Part shown: positions 28,140 through 39,099 of the stretch, in pieces
Layout: every line of letters begins with the position of its first letter
How positions within the stretch are numbered: position 1 is the stretch's first letter
DNA from: Rhodoferax sp.
GTDB lineage: Bacteria > Pseudomonadota > Gammaproteobacteria > Burkholderiales > Burkholderiaceae_C
Length of the DNA: 64,000 nucleotides
Assembly (NCBI GenBank): GCA_003133245.1
Contig: PKWM01000023.1
Coordinates: 1 to 64,000 of the forward strand
Direction: 5' to 3'
Notes under the pieces: generated by a model
What the model was told of the DNA's origin: nothing
What the model saw: only the letters and a program-made list of their open reading frames with translations
Database searches by the model: none
Translations under genes and position numbers: made by a program

Positions 28140-29074
28140 GATTTTGGCGGTGTGGTGGTGGCTACAGGCTGCCAGAAATCGAAAAAATTAAACCAGTTGT
28201 ACGGTGCCTGGCGGCAGTAGTGGTCCAGCAGCGCAGCGTAGCGGCTGATGGCCGCTTGCAGGGCGGCATCGCGCTGTCCAGGCGCAAGCGCAGAAAAATC
28301 TGCCAGGGGTTCGAAATGAATGGCGTAACGGTTGCCCCCCAGATAGAGACCGGTCATGAAGACCACCGGACGCCGCAGCAAGGCGGCCATACGCAGCGGC
28401 CCGCTCGGCAAGTTCGCATTGCTGCCCAGGATTTGCACTGGGACCAGGGCGTCGTTGCCGAAGGTGCGATCGGCCAGCATGCCGACGGCAGCGCCAGCGT
28501 CCAGGCGCTCGCGCACCTGGAGCATGGAATCAATCTGGCCCAGGCCAATGATGTCCTGCACTGCGTCCGGGTTGATGGCCGCCAGCATGGCATTTATTTT
28601 TTGGGCATTTTCCTGGTGCATCAACATGGCGACGCGCAAGTCCGTGTGCTCTCGGCCCAGCGCGCGGATCACTTCAAAACTGCCCAGATGCGCACCCAGC
28701 AGGAACAAGCCCTTGCCGTCGGCCAGCAGACGCTGCAGCGTGTCCTCGCCATGCACTTCAATCTCAAACAAATCAAAGCGGCGGTTGACCAGATAGATGC
28801 GGTCATGGATGGTGGCAGCAAAGCTGAAAAAATGCCGGTACAGATCGTGCCAGCGGGCCGGACGACCTAACGCACGCCCGAGATAATTGCGTGAGGCACG
28901 CCGACTGGCCGGTGCAAACAAAAGAAAATAAGCGGCGATCAGGTGCAGCACGGCGCGCCCGATGCGCCGCCCCAGACGCAGTGAAATCCAGCTCATGAGG
29001 CGCAACATCAGCAGATTGCTGCGCTCCGGGCGCTGGGCCCAGGCAGCGTGGCCGGCGCTCGGCTGAGCTGTCAT
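28136..29074 (-). CDS. LpxL/HtrB-like lysophospholipid acyltransferase (APE locus)
   Basis: 312 residues with an N-terminal membrane anchor and the family motif FLLGAHLGSFE (HX4E), followed by GMLADRTFG and the substrate region LPSGPLRMAALLRRPVVFM. Lauroyl/myristoyl acyltransferase fold; in APE loci it is thought to transfer the polyene or an acyl chain to a lipid acceptor. Confidence 0.86.
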   Translation of the reverse strand: MTAQPSAGHAAWAQRPERSNLLMLRLMSWISLRLGRRIGRAVLHLIAAYFLLFAPASRRASRNYLGRALGRPARWHDLYRHFFSFAATIHDRIYLVNRRFDLFEIEVHGEDTLQRLLADGKGLFLLGAHLGSFEVIRALGREHTDLRVAMLMHQENAQKINAMLAAINPDAVQDIIGLGQIDSMLQVRERLDAGAAVGMLADRTFGNDALVPVQILGSNANLPSGPLRMAALLRRPVVFMTGLYLGGNRYAIHFEPLADFSALAPGQRDAALQAAISRYAALLDHYCRQAPYNWFNFFDFWQPVATTTPPKS

Positions 29075-29376
29075 GCAGGCGACCTCGCCACGACACTGCC
29101 GCTGGCAATTTTGCGCGACCCCGCGCTGATGTCGAAGCGGATAGCACCGCTGGCTGCAACGCTGTGCTCGATCAGTAGTTCATCGCCGGGACGCGCCGGG
29201 CTTAGAAACTTGACTGAGCTGATCTCGCAGCGTGCCAGCGCAACGGCGCGGCTGTCGGCGATGCTTTGCAGCACCAGGTCCAGCAACACGACACCAGGCA
29301 GGATGGGTCGGCCCGGAAAATGCCCCGCCAAGGCGGGATGATTCAGTGGAACCGTCCAGTGGGTGGCGTTGTTCAT
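29071..29376 (-). CDS. Hotdog-fold 3-hydroxyacyl-ACP dehydratase (ApeI-like)
   Basis: 101 residues with the FabZ/FabA-type sequence HPALAGHFPGRPILPGVVLLD, including the catalytic His and the PG turn. Second dehydratase of the locus, consistent with the two-dehydratase set (ApeI/ApeP) of known APE systems. Overlaps the AMP-ligase gene by four bases. Confidence 0.87.
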   Translation of the reverse strand: MNNATHWTVPLNHPALAGHFPGRPILPGVVLLDLVLQSIADSRAVALARCEISSVKFLSPARPGDELLIEHSVAASGAIRFDISAGSRKIASGSVVARSPA

Positions 29377-30716
29377 GCGGGCTTGCCTCTGCTGCGGGCC
29401 TGAACAAGGGCTTGCAGCGCGTCGCGTGGTAGTTTTCCGGTGCTGTTGCGTGGCAGTGCACCAACAAACAGCAGGGGGCGCGGCAGGAAAACCGGGTCAA
29501 TATGTTCGCGCAGGGCGGCCAGCAAATGCGGCGCATCCAGGCCCGGCGCCACCACACACGCGGCCAGCCGTGTAATGTGATCATCGCCGGTTTCATCGGG
29601 CATATAAAAAGCGCCATCCAGCACACCGGGAATGGTACTGAGCAAGTGGTTGAGACTCGCTAGCGAATGCCGTTTGCCAGCGATATTGATCAGATCGGCG
29701 ATGCGCCCGTGCAACAAAAAATGCTCGTCTGCCATCGGTTCAATCAGGTCGCTCAGGGCCGTCAAGGTCTCGATGTGACCGCCGCAAGCGCGCACGCAAT
29801 CACCCTCCACAATCAGTTTTATCCCGGGAAACAACTGCCACTGTGCGGTCTGTGCGGAGCGGCGGCTGGCAATCTGGCCGGTTTCGGTGCTGCCATAGAT
29901 TTCCAGTAACGGAGCATGGCAACGGGCCTCGATGTCCTGCGCGAGTTCGGTGGACAGCGGTGCTGTAGCGCAAACGACCAGCGCGATCTCGGGCAGCGCC
30001 AGCCCCGCATCCAGCAAGGCGCGCAGATGCACGGGCGAGGACACCAACACGCGTGGTGTCGGCACTGCTGCCAGTGCCTGGCAAATGTCGGCCGGGTAAA
30101 ACGGCTGCGCATGGCTCAGTGCATTGCCACTGTGCCATGCCATCAGTACCGTGGATTCAAAGCCGTACATGTGTTGCGGCGGTACGGTGCCAATGAGGGT
30201 GCAGGGCGGGTTGTGCAATAGCCCCAGGCGCAAGGCCTCGGCCCGCACACAACCGACCAGTGCACCCCAGGTTTTGGGATGCGGTTGCGGGATACCGGTC
30301 GAGCCTGAAGTAAATACCACTGCGATAAGTTGCTTGCTGTCAATTTGTGGAATAAAAAAACTGTCTGGCAGGCTCATCCTCATGGCCGGGTAGCGCAGTT
30401 GCGGCAGTTCCACCAAGCACAGGTCACTATCGGTCAAACAAAACACATCCGGCGCAAAAACCTTGATCTGGCGCACCACTTCCGGTGTGTGGGTGGACGG
30501 CAGCAGGCTGACTTTGCCGGCCACAATGGCGGCCGCCAGACCGACGCTAAAACGGTAACGATCACTGCACAGATTGAGCAGGTGAGCGCCTGCGGGCAAG
30601 CGCTCGACCAGCTGACTGACCTCGGCCAGAAACTGGCGCAGCGTGACGGCACCATCGGAGCGCCAGGCGACGATGCTGTTTGGGCGGCCGTGAGAGACCA
30701 GCGGCAATGAGGGCAT
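29373..30716 (-). CDS. Acyl/aryl-AMP ligase (ApeH-like)
   Basis: 447-residue adenylate-forming enzyme. Motifs: phosphate loop VVFTSGSTGIPQPHP, YGSTETGQIASR, and the catalytic Lys in LPRNSTGKLPRDAL near the C-terminus. It should activate the aromatic starter (4-hydroxybenzoate-type in known APEs) and load it on the ACP. Substrate is inferred from the locus. Confidence 0.86.
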   Translation of the reverse strand: MPSLPLVSHGRPNSIVAWRSDGAVTLRQFLAEVSQLVERLPAGAHLLNLCSDRYRFSVGLAAAIVAGKVSLLPSTHTPEVVRQIKVFAPDVFCLTDSDLCLVELPQLRYPAMRMSLPDSFFIPQIDSKQLIAVVFTSGSTGIPQPHPKTWGALVGCVRAEALRLGLLHNPPCTLIGTVPPQHMYGFESTVLMAWHSGNALSHAQPFYPADICQALAAVPTPRVLVSSPVHLRALLDAGLALPEIALVVCATAPLSTELAQDIEARCHAPLLEIYGSTETGQIASRRSAQTAQWQLFPGIKLIVEGDCVRACGGHIETLTALSDLIEPMADEHFLLHGRIADLINIAGKRHSLASLNHLLSTIPGVLDGAFYMPDETGDDHITRLAACVVAPGLDAPHLLAALREHIDPVFLPRPLLFVGALPRNSTGKLPRDALQALVQARSRGKPA

Positions 30717-30733
30717 GATGATGTCGGCGAGTA

Positions 30734-31372
30734 CTAGCGCGGACGCGCCGGGGTGTTGCGGTACGCCCGCACCGCATCGAGGATGTGCATATGTTGCATC
30801 CCGCGCAGCACATATCGACGCACCCCATATTCAGCAATGAACATCAACGCGACCAAAGGCAGCGTCAGGAAATTGGCAAAGACCGACCAGACGGCAAGCG
30901 GCGCCAAAAAAAAGAGCAAGGTCGAAGCCAAAGCCATCGCCGCAAAAAACAAGGACCAGGCGAGCGTGACCTGACGTGTGTAGCTTTCATACTGCGGCGT
31001 CAGGGGTGTCTGCATCGCCTCGGCCAGGCGCGTGCACAACGGCTGTCGCCCAGCGATCAGAGTACGGGCAAAAGTGATGAACAAGATGACGTACAAGGCC
31101 ATATTTTGCAACCAGTAAACCAGCCCGAAATGGCGCTCCAGTGCCGACCACCCAAGCCACAGCGCAACACACGCCAGCGCCAGCGCCGCCAGCAGAACGA
31201 AGCGCCGCGCTGAACGCCAGGCCAGCACCAGCGCGATCAGCAGCACCGGCGCAATCGCCACCACCGCGCCCAGCTTGCCGCTGTGAGCGGATTCATTGGT
31301 GTAATGCGCCAGCAAGGGATAGCCGATCAGCAGCGCCGCAAGGCCGAACCAGCGCACCATGCGGCGTGCCAT
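30734..31372 (-). CDS. Polytopic membrane protein of APE loci (COG4648-like)
   Basis: 212 residues with about six hydrophobic helices (AALLIGYPLLAHY, VAIAPVLLIALVLAW, VLLAALALACVALWLGW, YVILFITFARTLIA, SLFFAAMALASTLLFFL, LTLPLVALMFIAEYGVRRYV). No catalytic motif recognised. Proteins of this type are regularly found between the ACP and the AMP-ligase in APE and related clusters; function unknown. The start at 31372 overlaps the ACP stop (ATGA). Confidence 0.75.
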   Translation of the reverse strand: MARRMVRWFGLAALLIGYPLLAHYTNESAHSGKLGAVVAIAPVLLIALVLAWRSARRFVLLAALALACVALWLGWSALERHFGLVYWLQNMALYVILFITFARTLIAGRQPLCTRLAEAMQTPLTPQYESYTRQVTLAWSLFFAAMALASTLLFFLAPLAVWSVFANFLTLPLVALMFIAEYGVRRYVLRGMQHMHILDAVRAYRNTPARPR

Positions 31373-31662
31373 CAGCAGGTTCTCTGGGCGGCAATAGTGT
31401 CGCAAAGGCTGCGCAGCGAGCTGAAAATGTGCTGGTTGTCGGCGCTGTCGCTGCGCAGTTGCAGACCATACCGTTTGGAGACCACCAACGCCACTTCCAG
31501 CACATCAATCGAGTCCAGGCCCAAGCCATCGCCATACAGGGGGGCATCCGGCGTGATTTGATCTGCGCTGACCTCAAGGTTCAGCGACTCGATCAACAAT
31601 TGGGCCACTTCAAGTTGCAAATCTGCAGTGCTGGTGGCGGTGGGTTTCGGGTTGTCTTGCAT
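31372..31662 (-). CDS. Acyl carrier protein (APE locus)
   Basis: 96-residue ACP with the phosphopantetheine site GDGLGLDSIDVLEVALVV (Ser in DSI). First gene of the upstream APE block. Known APE clusters usually carry two ACPs; only this one is visible in the window. Confidence 0.9.
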   Translation of the reverse strand: MQDNPKPTATSTADLQLEVAQLLIESLNLEVSADQITPDAPLYGDGLGLDSIDVLEVALVVSKRYGLQLRSDSADNQHIFSSLRSLCDTIAAQRTC

Positions 31663-31827
31663 GATGTCGATAGAAGAGTAGTGAGCCAGGGCCCACCAAT
31701 GGTTAAGTGCTGGCAGCTGGTTGCCAGGTCAGAAAATGCAGGGTCAGGCCGATCATGCATTTTATGACTGCCGGCGGCCTCCGCCAAGCGATAGCTACAA
31801 CTCCACGCACCCACCCTGCCTTGGCGC

Positions 31828-31833
31828 TACAAT
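31828..31833 (+). promoter_or_regulatory. thiC: Probable -10 box upstream of the TPP riboswitch
   Basis: TACAAT lies a few bases upstream of the riboswitch aptamer, at the expected place for the thiamine operon promoter. No convincing -35 hexamer was found. The remaining 31663-31827 stretch should also contain the oppositely directed promoter of the APE block; nothing else is recognised there. Confidence 0.45.
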
Positions 31834-31840
31834 CGATCCC

Positions 31841-31940
31841 GCTCCGGGGTGCGATCCGCCAATTGTGGTGGAGTCGCCGAGATGGTCAGAACCAAACCCG
31901 TGAACTTGAATCGGTTAGTACCGACGTAAGAAGAGCTGTC
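31841..31940 (+). promoter_or_regulatory. TPP riboswitch (THI element)
   Basis: Conserved aptamer blocks occur in the right order: GGGGTGC, then CCGAGATGG (CUGAGA-type bulge), then ACCCGTGAACTTGAATCGG and TTAGTACCGACGTAAGAAGA. This is the thiamine-pyrophosphate aptamer, about 85 bases upstream of thiC, so the operon should be repressed when thiamine pyrophosphate is plentiful. No strong terminator hairpin with a T-tract follows, so control is probably at translation initiation of thiC (inferred). Confidence 0.93.
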
Positions 31941-32000
31941 AGACATCAAAGCATCCCACGTGCTTGCCGCCTGGCCACCTTCCGGAGCACTGTGTAGTGA

Positions 32001-33920
<1,920 letters not shown>

Positions 33921-33948
33921 GCCAGATCGCCAGCAAGTTGAGCACAAA

Positions 33949-35508
33949 ATGACGCCTGTAACCGCACCCAATTCGTCCCCCGCCGTGGTCTGGAGCGTGG
34001 CCGGCTCGGACAGTGGCGGCGGTGCCGGATTGCAGGCCGATCTGCGCGCGATCGAGGCGTTTGGGGCACACGCTTGCACCGTGGTGGCCGCCATCACGGC
34101 GCAAAACTCTGTTGCCGTGCAGCGCATCGAGCCGGTGTCACCGACCCTGCTGGAAGCCCAACTGACCGCCCTGGCCAGTGACATGCCGCCCGCTGCGATC
34201 AAGACCGGCATGCTTGGCAGCGCCGAGAACTTGCAGCTGCTAGCGCACTGGATCGACCGCCTGCGCCAGCAGAATCCAGCCCTGCCAGTGGTGGTGGACC
34301 CGGTGCTGCGCGCCAGCACCGGCGCCTTGTTGGCCGATCAGGCTCTGCTGCACGGCTACCGCACGGTCCTGCTGCCACGCGCCACGCTGATCACCCCCAA
34401 CCGCAGCGAAGCCGCAGCTTTGCTGGACGGTGTGCCACTGCGCAGCCGAGGCGACGTGGAGCAAGCTGCCAGCGCTTTGTTAGCGTTGGGCTGCAAGGCG
34501 GTGGTGATCACCGGCGGCGACGAAGCGGGTGACAGCAGCGAAGACTATGCCGCCACGCCGCACGCCTGCGGCTGGCTGAGCCTGGCGCGCGTCGTTACAC
34601 GACATCACCACGGCACCGGCTGCGTGCTGGCCGCCAGCGCAGCCGCAGCGATGGCGCAGGGCTTCGTCGAGATCGAAGCCATCATTCTGGCCAAGATGGC
34701 GACCACGCACGCGCTGCGCCATGGCTATGGCGCAGGCCAGGGCGCGGGACCGGTACACCCCGGCGCAGGCTTTGCGCTGGCGCTTGAGAACTTGCCCACG
34801 CTGGGCCCGACGGGCCAGGCCGGGGTCGGTGCCTTTGCCCGGCTGAGCGACCCCGATCTGGGCCTGTACGCGATCGTGGACAGTGCGGTCTGGGTGCAGC
34901 GTGTGCTCGATGCCAGCGTGCGCACGGTGCAACTGCGCATCAAGGATTGCAATCATCCTTCTTTGCGCAGCGAGGTGCGCGCCAGCATCGCCGCGGCACA
35001 GGCGGTAAAGGCGCAGTTGTTCATCAACGACCACTGGGCCTTGGCCATCGAGGAAGGCGCCTACGGCGTGCACTTGGGCCAGGAAGACCTGGAGAGCGCC
35101 GACTTGGCTGCCATTGCCAATGCCGGCCTGCGCCTGGGCCTGAGCAGCCACAGTTACTGGGAGGTCTGTCGCGCCTGGGCGCTACAGCCCAGCTACATCG
35201 CCTGCGGCCCGATCCACCCGACCCGGGCCAAGCGCATGCCCTGGATCGCGCAGGGCAACGACAACCTCGCTTACTGGTGCAACCTGCTGCCGCTGCCAGT
35301 GGTGGCCATTGCTGGCATGGATGGGCCGCGCGCCGCGCAGGCCATGCAATGCGGTGCCGCGGGTGTGGCGGTGATCAGCGCCATCACCGGCGCGCCATCA
35401 CCCGAGGCTGAAATCGCGCGCTTGGCGCAGGCGCTGCAGGCCGGTCGGTTGCTGCCCCGGCACGCGCCACCCGAACTGCCACAACCCACGCTGCAACTAG
35501 TCTGTTGA
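33949..35508 (+). CDS. thiDE: Bifunctional HMP-phosphate kinase / thiamine-phosphate synthase (ThiD-ThiE fusion)
   Basis: 519 residues in two domains. Residues 1-270 are ThiD: SVAGSDSGGGAGLQADLRAI, VVDPVLRAST and the anion-hole HHHGTGC. Residues 300-510 are ThiE: VQLRIKD, LFINDHWALAIEEGAYGVHLGQED, ACGPIHPTRAKRMPW and VAIAGM. One protein phosphorylates HMP-P and joins it to the thiazole. Start chosen at 33949 after the thiC stop; the frame upstream overlaps thiC. Confidence 0.94.
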   Translation: MTPVTAPNSSPAVVWSVAGSDSGGGAGLQADLRAIEAFGAHACTVVAAITAQNSVAVQRIEPVSPTLLEAQLTALASDMPPAAIKTGMLGSAENLQLLAHWIDRLRQQNPALPVVVDPVLRASTGALLADQALLHGYRTVLLPRATLITPNRSEAAALLDGVPLRSRGDVEQAASALLALGCKAVVITGGDEAGDSSEDYAATPHACGWLSLARVVTRHHHGTGCVLAASAAAAMAQGFVEIEAIILAKMATTHALRHGYGAGQGAGPVHPGAGFALALENLPTLGPTGQAGVGAFARLSDPDLGLYAIVDSAVWVQRVLDASVRTVQLRIKDCNHPSLRSEVRASIAAAQAVKAQLFINDHWALAIEEGAYGVHLGQEDLESADLAAIANAGLRLGLSSHSYWEVCRAWALQPSYIACGPIHPTRAKRMPWIAQGNDNLAYWCNLLPLPVVAIAGMDGPRAAQAMQCGAAGVAVISAITGAPSPEAEIARLAQALQAGRLLPRHAPPELPQPTLQLVC

Positions 35509-35517
35509 AAGTGCCCC

Positions 35518-35736
35518 ATGCATCCTACTCAAATCAATTTGACCGTCAACGACAAACCGCTCGCGTTGGCTGACGGCACGACGCTGACGCAACTGCTCAA
35601 TGCGCTCGATATGAGCGAAAGCAAAGGTGTCGCCGTCGCGATCAATGACGCCGTCGTGCCGCGCTCCGCCTGGCTGACGCAGCCTCTCGCCGCTGGCGAC
35701 CAGGTGCTCGTCATACAGGCAACGCAAGGTGGCTAA
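35518..35736 (+). CDS. thiS: Thiazole biosynthesis sulfur-carrier protein
   Basis: 72-residue ubiquitin-like protein ending in Gly-Gly (IQATQGG), which is adenylated by ThiF and carries the thiocarboxylate. Nine bases after thiDE. Confidence 0.94.
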   Translation: MHPTQINLTVNDKPLALADGTTLTQLLNALDMSESKGVAVAINDAVVPRSAWLTQPLAAGDQVLVIQATQGG

Positions 35737-35781
35737 ACCTGCCACTCACTCTCTCGAAACCGCTCAAACAGCCCTTCAAAA

Positions 35782-36573
35782 ATGAACCCCTCCACATTAG
35801 TTATCGCCGGTACTGAATTTTCTTCCCGCCTTTTCCTCGGCACCGGCAAGTACCGCTCGGGCGCGGTCATGGCACAGAGCCTCGCTGCCTCCGGAACACA
35901 ACTCGTCACGGTGGCTTTGCGGCGCATGCAGACCGACGGCGCGAGCGACAACATCCTCGCGCATCTCGACCGCAGTCGCTATCGGCTGATGCCAAATACC
36001 TCGGGCGTACGCGATGCGAAAGAGGCCGTGCTCGCCGCCGAACTGGCGCGCGAGGCGCTGGAAACGAACTGGGTCAAACTCGAAATTCACCCCGATCCGA
36101 AATACCTGATGCCGGACCCGATAGCGACACTCCAGGCGGCGCGCGATCTGGTGCAACGCGGCTTTATCGTGCTGCCCTACGTGCACGCCGACCCGGTGCT
36201 GTGCAAACAGCTCGAAGAAGTTGGCTGCGCTGCCGTCATGCCGCTGGGCGCTCCGATCGGCAGCAACCGCGGTCTCGAATCGCGGGCGTTTCTGGAAATC
36301 ATCATCGCGCAGAGCAACGTTCCCGTCATCATCGACGCCGGGCTCGGAACGCCCTCGCATGCCGCAGCGGCCATGGAACTCGGTGCGCACGCGGTGCTGG
36401 TGAACACGGCCATCGCGGCCGCAGCGGATCCGGTGGCGATGGCGCTCGCGTTCAAGCTCGGCGTCCAGGCCGGCCGCATGGCATTCGAAGCAGGCCCGGT
36501 CGCGCGTTCAAGCGGAGCGCTCGCGCACGCCACCTCGCCGCTGACGGCATTTCTCTCGGAGATCGGCGCATGA
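35782..36573 (+). CDS. thiG: Thiazole synthase
   Basis: 263-residue TIM-barrel enzyme assembling thiazole phosphate from DXP, ThiS-thiocarboxylate and dehydroglycine. The Schiff-base Lys is in [28 protein letters not shown] and [17 protein letters not shown] form the phosphate site. Confidence 0.95.
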   Translation: MNPSTLVIAGTEFSSRLFLGTGKYRSGAVMAQSLAASGTQLVTVALRRMQTDGASDNILAHLDRSRYRLMPNTSGVRDAKEAVLAAELAREALETNWVKLEIHPDPKYLMPDPIATLQAARDLVQRGFIVLPYVHADPVLCKQLEEVGCAAVMPLGAPIGSNRGLESRAFLEIIIAQSNVPVIIDAGLGTPSHAAAAMELGAHAVLVNTAIAAAADPVAMALAFKLGVQAGRMAFEAGPVARSSGALAHATSPLTAFLSEIGA

Positions 36574-36589
36574 CCGCCGCGCCGGGCCG

Positions 36590-36682
36590 CCCCAAGCAAG
36601 CAAGCGCCCCCTCGGGGGGAAGCGAGGACACGCAGTGCCGAGCCCCGGGCCGAGTGGCAATGAGGAACGCAAGGGGGCAGTC
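36590..36682. repeat. Interspersed GC-rich hairpin repeat, copy 2
   Basis: Fills the thiG-thiH gap. GCCCCCTCGGGGGG, AGCCCCGGGCC and GGAACGCAAGGGGGC match copy 1 (730-850) in the opposite orientation. It ends a few bases before the thiH start, so its GGGGG tract occupies the place of the ribosome site and may influence thiH translation. Confidence 0.65.
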
Positions 36683-37834
36683 ATGACTTTTGTCGATCTT
36701 TGGCAACAGCACGACTTCACTGAGATCGGCCGCGCGATCGAGCGCAAGACCGCTGCCGACGTGCAACGCGCGCTCGCTCGTGTGGGTGCAAGCCTCGACC
36801 TTGAAGACCTGGCAGCGCTGCTGTCGCCAGCGGCCGCACCCTTCCTCGAAGAGATGGCGCAGCTCAGCCAGCGTGGCACGGTTGAGCGGTTTGGCCGGAC
36901 CATGCAGATGTACGCGCCAATGTACCTGACCAACATCTGCGCCAACGTCTGCACCTACTGCGGCTTTAGCGCAAAAAATCGCATCTTGCGCAAAGCGCTG
37001 AGCGACGCTGAAATTCTGGCTGAGGCCGATGTGCTGCAACGCCACGGTTTCGATCATGTGTTGCTCGTCACCGGCGAGTCCAGTCGCTACGGCGCAGCTT
37101 ATTTACGCAATGCGTTGCGGCTGCTGAGGCCGCGCTTTTCGAGCCTGTCGATGGAAGTCCAGCCGCTCGAAGAAGCCGAGTACGCGGCGCTGACGCTTGA
37201 GGGCCTGAGCGCGGTGCTGGTCTATCAGGAAACCTACGACGCCCGTGTCTACGCCGAACACCATTTGAAGGGGCCCAAGATGGACATGGCTTACCGACTC
37301 GAGACGCCGGACCGCCTGGGACGCGCCGGTGTCAAGAAGATCGGGCTCGGTGCGCTCTACGGCCTGGCGGACTGGCGAGCCGAATCATGGTTCGTCGGCC
37401 TGCATCTGCGCTACCTGGAACAGCATTACTGGCGCACGCGCTACAGCATTTCGTTTCCACGTTTGCGTCCGCACGCGGGCAGCGCGATCGACATCACACC
37501 CTTCAACGAGCGTGAACTGGTGCAAGCGGCGTGTGCGTTTCGCCTCTTCAGTCAAGAGGTGGAACTGGCGCTTTCGACGCGCGAGGGCGCTGCCTTTCGC
37601 GACCACGCCTTGCACCTAGGCTTCACCGCCATGAGCGCCGGTTCGTGCACGAATCCAGGAGGTTACGCTGGCAAGATTGAATCCCTGAAACAATTCGAGA
37701 TCGACGATGATCGCAGCCCGATCGAGGTCGCGGCCTTGCTGCGCAGCCAGGGCTACGATCCGGTCTGGAAAGACTGGGATTCAACCTATGACGGAGAGCC
37801 AAAGACATGGATTGCCGCGCTACGCTCGCAATGA
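36683..37834 (+). CDS. thiH: 2-iminoacetate synthase (tyrosine lyase)
   Basis: 383-residue radical-SAM enzyme giving dehydroglycine for the thiazole ring. The CxxxCxxC motif is in NICANVCTYCGFS. Start MTFVDLWQQHD at 36683; the frame continues upstream through the hairpin repeat. Use of ThiH (not ThiO) fits an organism able to grow at low oxygen, because ThiO needs O2. Confidence 0.94.
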   Translation: MTFVDLWQQHDFTEIGRAIERKTAADVQRALARVGASLDLEDLAALLSPAAAPFLEEMAQLSQRGTVERFGRTMQMYAPMYLTNICANVCTYCGFSAKNRILRKALSDAEILAEADVLQRHGFDHVLLVTGESSRYGAAYLRNALRLLRPRFSSLSMEVQPLEEAEYAALTLEGLSAVLVYQETYDARVYAEHHLKGPKMDMAYRLETPDRLGRAGVKKIGLGALYGLADWRAESWFVGLHLRYLEQHYWRTRYSISFPRLRPHAGSAIDITPFNERELVQAACAFRLFSQEVELALSTREGAAFRDHALHLGFTAMSAGSCTNPGGYAGKIESLKQFEIDDDRSPIEVAALLRSQGYDPVWKDWDSTYDGEPKTWIAALRSQ

Positions 37835-38934
37835 CGCATCTGCGTCACGACGAGCTCGAGCGCTACGCGCGCCATCTCTCGCTTTCGGGGTTCGGCCCAG
37901 CGGCGCAGGAGAAGTTGAAACGCGCACGGGTGCTGGTGATTGGCGCGGGCGGACTGGGTTGCCCGGCGCTGCTGTATCTGGCGGCAGCGGGCGTGGGACA
38001 CATCGAGATCCTCGATGCCGATCGCGTCGAGGTATCGAACCTGCAACGACAGGTGCTTTTTACGAGTGAGGATACGGGCCAGCTCAAGGTCGAAGTCGCG
38101 GCGAGACGGCTGCACGCGCTCAATCCGCTGATCGAGATCGTGCCGCGCGCAGAGCGTTTCACGCGCAGCAACGCGCTGGAGCGTCTGCGTGCGTGCGACC
38201 TAGTGCTGGACGGCTCGGATAATTTCGCCACGCGCTACCTCGTGAACGATGCCTGTGTGATCGCTGGCAGGCCGTTCATCTATGGCGCGATTCACGGCTT
38301 CGAAGGCCAGGCGAGTGTGTTTAATTGGCAAGGGGGTCCGACTTATCGCTGTCTTTTTCCGGAGCCAGCGCCAGCCGCGATGACGCCGAACTGCAGCGAG
38401 GCCGGCGTGCTGGGCGTGTTGCCGGGACTGATAGGAACCCTGCAGGCCACCGAGGCGATCAAGCTGCTCACGGGGATCGGCGAGACCTTGAGCGGACGTC
38501 TGCTGCTCTGGGACGCGCTGACGATGAGGATGCGTACCGTAACGCTCGCGGCTGACCCGCGCAGCCGCGACATCCGCGAACTACCGCCCGAGGGTTATGG
38601 CCAGACCTGCGCGATGGCGCCGAAATCTTTGGCCGACGAGATCGATCTGCCTGAACTGCGCGCAACGCTGGCGCAATTGCAGTTGATCGACGTGCGTGAG
38701 GCTTGGGAGCGTGCGGCGGGCGCGATCCTGCCGTCGGCGCACCTGCCGTTGGCCGCGCTCCAGGCAGTGCAGGACAACGCAGCGATCAAATTGCTCGATC
38801 CCGCCAAGCCGACTGTGGTTTATTGCACGGTTGGCGCACGCGGCCGCCAGGCACTGCCTATTCTGCGCGAGCGCCACGGATTCATGCAAGTCCGCAGTCT
38901 GCGCGGCGGCTATCAAGCGTGGTGTAAGGGCTAA
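37831..38934 (+). CDS. thiF: ThiF/MoeB-type adenylyltransferase with C-terminal rhodanese domain
   Basis: 367 residues. N-terminal E1-like domain: VLVIGAGGLGCPALLYLAAAG nucleotide site and LDGSDNFATRYLVND. C-terminal rhodanese domain with active-site Cys in VYCTVGARGR. It adenylates ThiS and may deliver the sulfur itself. The zinc-binding CxxC pairs of E. coli ThiF/MoeB are incomplete (TYRC and a lone Cys in YGQTCAMA). Start at 37831 overlaps the thiH stop (ATGA). The gene end abuts a ubiD remnant. Confidence 0.88.
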   Translation: MTHLRHDELERYARHLSLSGFGPAAQEKLKRARVLVIGAGGLGCPALLYLAAAGVGHIEILDADRVEVSNLQRQVLFTSEDTGQLKVEVAARRLHALNPLIEIVPRAERFTRSNALERLRACDLVLDGSDNFATRYLVNDACVIAGRPFIYGAIHGFEGQASVFNWQGGPTYRCLFPEPAPAAMTPNCSEAGVLGVLPGLIGTLQATEAIKLLTGIGETLSGRLLLWDALTMRMRTVTLAADPRSRDIRELPPEGYGQTCAMAPKSLADEIDLPELRATLAQLQLIDVREAWERAAGAILPSAHLPLAALQAVQDNAAIKLLDPAKPTVVYCTVGARGRQALPILRERHGFMQVRSLRGGYQAWCKG

Positions 38935-39029
38935 CTGCCCAACCGCTAACGGGTAAGGCAAAGTCGAGGTAGTCGATCGGCCTGTTGTCGGCCAGCAGCG
39001 TGTCGCGCGTCGGATCCGCCCGCGTGGTG
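38934..39029 (-). pseudogene. ubiD C-terminal fragment
   Basis: Read on the minus strand: TRADPTRDTLLADNRPIDYL and DFALPVSG, matching the intact UbiD ([27 protein letters not shown]) at about 46436-46531 with high DNA identity. Same orientation as the intact gene. It begins exactly at the thiF stop and no longer belongs to a complete frame. Confidence 0.9.
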
Positions 39030-39099
39030 CTTCTCATAAACCGATAATCACCGAAACTCTTGAACTCCCCTTGGCCCAGGACAGTCGCTGCATTGCACC

